In this document: piece after piece, positions 6,863-9,116 of the stretch | How positions within the stretch are numbered: position 1 is the stretch's first letter | Layout: every line of letters begins with the position of its first letter | Assembly (NCBI GenBank): GCA_002493085.1 | Contig: DKXQ01000006.1 | Span: forward strand, 1 to 9,116 | Direction of reading: 5' to 3' | DNA: 9,116 bases | Source: Lachnoclostridium sp. UBA7122 | GTDB lineage: Bacteria; Bacillota; Clostridia; Lachnospirales; Lachnospiraceae | Translations under genes and position numbers: made by a program | Notes under the pieces: model-generated | The model's input: the letters and a program-made list of their open reading frames with translations, nothing else | What the model was told of the DNA's origin: nothing | Databases searched by the model: none

Positions 6863-7473
6863 ATTATGATTAAAAAGACATCCGAATAAAGTATCCCATT
6901 TTTAGATGTATAATATCCGCTGTCCGCTGCAACATTAAACATTGCACCACAATTTTCAAATGCATGTCCAGCTATTTTGCTAACAGAGCTGTTAAGGTTT
7001 ATTTCTTTCAAAGAAGTACAATTTCTAAATGTATAATTATATATTTCTGACAGGTTTAATTTATTATTTACAGTTTCTAAATTGCCGCATCCCTCAAAAC
7101 ATCCAGCTCCAATATATTTTACAGAATATGGTATATTTATTGACTTTATATTGCTGTTTTTAAAAGCACCTTCTTTAATTTCACCAAGCTTGTTATTTAA
7201 ATGTACTTTTTTAAGATTCCTGCTGCCTGAAAATGCATATTCACTATTTGAAATACCTGCAGTGCTCTTTAAAACATAAGTTTCTTCAATACCTGTGACA
7301 TTTGTGCCAATGTTAAGGCAGCCTGTTCCTGTAATTTTAAAAATACTGCCATTATTACGTAATTCTGTAGTAACTTCTGCATCTGCTTTTGAAGAGAAAC
7401 ACAAAGATATTACTATTATTACCAGTAGTTTAAGTATTATATATTGTACTTGTTGTTTCATGATAAAATACAT
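6859..7473 (-). CDS. Secreted BspA-type leucine-rich-repeat protein, N-terminal part, truncated by frameshift
   Basis: The 204-codon frame begins with a signal peptide: a Lys followed by the hydrophobic run LKLLVIIVISLCF and probable cleavage after SSKADA. About four LRR_5 (BspA/TpLRR) repeats follow, recognisable by AF.SRNLKKVHL, GAFKNSNIKSINIP, CFEGCGNLE, TFRNCTSLKEINL and HAFENCGAM. These proteins are usually exported and involved in surface adhesion or binding. The frame ends abruptly in a non-repeat tail, DVFLIII, right after NGILYS; the following repeats are in another frame from 6862. A second ATG at 7461 is an equally good start, and neither has a strong ribosome binding site. It lies 76 bases after the NlpC/P60 gene on the same strand and may be cotranscribed. 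As it stands the gene is probably inactive. Confidence 0.75.
   Translation of the reverse strand: MYFIMKQQVQYIILKLLVIIVISLCFSSKADAEVTTELRNNGSIFKITGTGCLNIGTNVTGIEETYVLKSTAGISNSEYAFSGSRNLKKVHLNNKLGEIKEGAFKNSNIKSINIPYSVKYIGAGCFEGCGNLETVNNKLNLSEIYNYTFRNCTSLKEINLNSSVSKIAGHAFENCGAMFNVAADSGYYTSKNGILYSDVFLIII
6872..6876 (-). other. Frameshift site in the leucine-rich-repeat gene
   Basis: A run of five A on the + strand (five T in the coding direction) lies between the last in-frame repeat and the jump to the next frame. With six T the reading would continue as YSDVFFNHNMTKLYAFPR without a stop. The placement is inferred from protein continuity; the lesion could lie a few bases to either side. Confidence 0.6.
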
Positions 7474-7518
7474 AAATTTCTGCTCTTTTCTATATAATGT
7501 TTTTTTGGAAACTACGAT

Positions 7519-7546
7519 GTATTATATTCTTTTCGTTGTATAATAC
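7519..7546. repeat. AT-rich inverted repeat between the NlpC and leucine-rich-repeat genes
   Basis: GTATTATA (7519-7526) and TATAATAC (7539-7546) can form an 8-bp stem with a 12-base loop. It sits just after the NlpC/P60 stop (7550-7552). It has no GC in the core and no following T tract on the - strand, so it is not a convincing terminator. It might slow polymerase, protect an RNA end or be chance in AT-rich DNA. Confidence 0.3.
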
Positions 7547-7549
7547 CAG

Positions 7550-8983
7550 CTACATTTTTCCTACGATACCACACCCATACATATAGTGTCCATCTGACCT
7601 GTTTGCCCATTTAGTAATGACTAATGGTTTGCCTTTTTCATCAAAGCCATAGAAATCATAGCCTGTAAATATTTCTACATGGTAAATTCCTTTAAAACGT
7701 CCATTATCTGAACCAGTTTCAAATAGCAGGTCTCCTGCGTTGAGTTTAAGGTTTTGCACATTTTTCTGGCTAAATCCGCCTTTTAGCAGTTTATTGCGTC
7801 CTGCAAGCCACTTTGCCAGGTCTGCAGCTACAGGAGCATAGCTTGCAGAGCCAAAGTTACATCCATATGGGGAATATGAACGCCATACCAGTGAACTGCA
7901 GTCATAATATCCGCTCTGCATCCGCCTTGCCTGGTCATATATACTGTTTTTTGCAATTTTATATGCACGTGCAATAACTTTTTTCTTTTTTGCTGTAGTC
8001 ACAGATACTGCACAGCCAAGTTTTACATCTCCAATCTGTGCAGTAATAATTGCATTTCCCGGTTTTTTTGCTTTTATCTTTCCGCTTGCCGTCACAGATA
8101 CTTTTTTAGGGTTTAAAGAACGGAATAATACTTTTTCTTTTGCACCACGCACTTTAAGCTGTTTTGTCTTTCCCTTAGTTAAAAGCAGCGAAGTAGCAGA
8201 CATTTTTACAGAAACCAGCTTAAAGTGGATTACAAATTCTTTACCATTTATAACAAGTTTAATGTCTGTACTGCCTGGTGTAGAACTTGCGAGCGTAAGT
8301 ATATTGTCATTGATTTCATATCTGATAAACATGGATTCATTAGACACATCTGCTTTAATCTGTGCTGTACCATCATATTCATCAAGTACATAAGGACTGT
8401 TAATTCTTATATCTGTGCTGCTGTCTGTATAAGAACCATCTGTACTGTATAAAGTTACAGAATATTTTTCCAATGTCACGCTACTCATATCTGGATATAT
8501 AGTAAAATAAAAAGATGCTTCAAAGAGCTGTTCACTTTCACTGTCAAATCCTGTTACATATACTGTGGCATCACCAGCAGCCAGTGCCTGGTATGAACCT
8601 GAACTGTCCACATTCAGTATTGAATCATCGCTGCTCTGGTAATTTATGCTTGCAAGGCTGTCTGTGAGGTAATCAGGGAACCATTCAGTGTTATTGCGGT
8701 CAATGTCAAAAATTCCATGACTGCCTGCATACAGGAACATTTTTTCATCCTCTATGCTTCCTAACAAAAAATCAGCTTCAGGATTAGGAGCTAATGGTGT
8801 AAAAGGAGTAGCAGACGGTTCTGGAGATGATACTGGTTCTTCTGGAAATGTCTCTGCTTCATCACTCCATGTAAATGCCTGGGCTGTGGTACAGGCATCT
8901 GGCAGTTGTGCAGGGATTATTCCTGCTGCCATCACAGTACAACTGATACATAGTGTACATTTTTTAAGTATTTTTCTTATCAT
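7550..8983 (-). CDS. Secreted NlpC/P60-family peptidoglycan hydrolase with Ig-like (Big_2) domains
   Basis: With the start at 8983 the protein has 477 residues. It opens with a signal peptide (basic MIRKILKK, hydrophobic core, likely cleavage after TTAQA near 36), then a Pro/Glu/Ser-rich linker (about 48-68). Two beta-rich segments follow at about 70-165 and 165-255, then a clear Big_2 Ig-like domain at about 257-330 (SATSLLLTKGKTKQL, ending KAKKPGNAIITA). The C-terminal 140 residues look like an NlpC/P60 cysteine peptidase: Cys362 in DCSSLV is the nucleophile, Asn415-Ala-Gly-Asp-Leu fits the usual PGDL strand, and His435 in YHVEIFTG is the catalytic His. The third residue may be Asn461 or His466. 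Such enzymes cut stem-peptide bonds in peptidoglycan. No sortase motif or membrane anchor is seen. It has its own promoter and precedes the broken repeat-protein gene. Confidence 0.88.
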   Translation of the reverse strand: MIRKILKKCTLCISCTVMAAGIIPAQLPDACTTAQAFTWSDEAETFPEEPVSSPEPSATPFTPLAPNPEADFLLGSIEDEKMFLYAGSHGIFDIDRNNTEWFPDYLTDSLASINYQSSDDSILNVDSSGSYQALAAGDATVYVTGFDSESEQLFEASFYFTIYPDMSSVTLEKYSVTLYSTDGSYTDSSTDIRINSPYVLDEYDGTAQIKADVSNESMFIRYEINDNILTLASSTPGSTDIKLVINGKEFVIHFKLVSVKMSATSLLLTKGKTKQLKVRGAKEKVLFRSLNPKKVSVTASGKIKAKKPGNAIITAQIGDVKLGCAVSVTTAKKKKVIARAYKIAKNSIYDQARRMQSGYYDCSSLVWRSYSPYGCNFGSASYAPVAADLAKWLAGRNKLLKGGFSQKNVQNLKLNAGDLLFETGSDNGRFKGIYHVEIFTGYDFYGFDEKGKPLVITKWANRSDGHYMYGCGIVGKM

Positions 8984-8988
8984 AATTT

Positions 8989-8993
8989 CCTCC
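8989..8993 (-). promoter_or_regulatory. Ribosome binding site that fixes the NlpC/P60 gene start
   Basis: GGAGG in the coding direction lies five bases before the ATG at 8983. Upstream in-frame ATGs at 9001 and 8995 have no such site, and starting there would place the ribosome binding site inside the coding region and put acidic residues ahead of the signal peptide. Confidence 0.8.
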
Positions 8994-9046
8994 ATTTGCA
9001 CATAATTATTATGCAGTTCTGTATTTACTTTTTATTTTTAATAATC

Positions 9047-9075
9047 ATTTTACATCATCTGGCATTTGTTATCAA
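9047..9075 (-). promoter_or_regulatory. Probable sigmaA promoter of the NlpC/P60 gene
   Basis: Read on the - strand, TTGATA (9070-9075) and TAAAAT (9047-9052) are separated by 17 bases, with one mismatch each from consensus. Transcription would begin near 9040, giving a leader of about 57 bases. No stable leader hairpin is evident. Confidence 0.65.
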
Positions 9076-9116
9076 GTATATAATGATGCTGGACAGGATA
9101 ACCGCATAAAAAGTTA

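Noticed and set aside
8754..9005. An 83-codon + strand frame opposite the NlpC/P60 gene start
   Set aside because: It mirrors the signal peptide and Pro-rich linker of the - strand gene and has no upstream ribosome binding site.

Overview
The window looks like chromosomal DNA from a low-GC Firmicute, most likely a gut Lachnospiraceae-type Clostridium. This rests on strong AGGAGG-type ribosome binding sites, a perfect sigmaA-type promoter, AT-rich codon choice, a NitR-like ANTAR protein next to a glutamine synthetase family gene, and secreted proteins with BspA-type leucine-rich repeats and Ig-like/NlpC domains. The genus cannot be fixed from the sequence alone.

Positions 1-6355 (+ strand) hold one compact nitrogen/carbamoyl-phosphate operon: a glutamine synthetase family gene (105-1418), an ANTAR-domain regulator (1465-2028), carA (2028-3128) and carB (3128-6355). 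The last three genes overlap by one base at each junction (TGATG, TAATG), and no terminator is visible between any of them. A consensus promoter (TTGACA-N17-TATAAT, 47-75) drives the operon. A sequence exactly matching the GlnR/TnrA box TGTNA-N7-TNACA (36-52) covers its -35 element. CarA and CarB form glutamine-dependent carbamoyl phosphate synthetase, so the operon joins glutamine use with two probable nitrogen-control devices.

The main surprise is the first gene. Its product aligns without gaps to GlnA (GS-I alpha) over the blocks that could be compared, and it keeps the structural blocks. By this alignment it has lost four of the six metal-binding residues, the catalytic Glu-flap residue and one nucleotide/phosphate-site arginine. 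It is probably a glutamine synthetase pseudoenzyme with a regulatory role, not a working GlnA. The neighbouring ANTAR protein also has a receiver domain without its phosphorylation residues.

Positions 6342-9001 (- strand) converge on the operon. An 11-bp hairpin at 6374-6400 can terminate transcription from both sides. A secreted NlpC/P60 protein with Ig-like (Big_2) domains (7550-8983), with its own promoter at 9047-9075, is followed by a BspA-type leucine-rich-repeat surface protein gene. That second gene is broken: one frameshift at a short A run near 6872-6876, probably a second near 6597-6606, and a third reading frame that stays open down to the end of carB. It is a decaying pseudogene, or possibly an assembly error to be ruled out.
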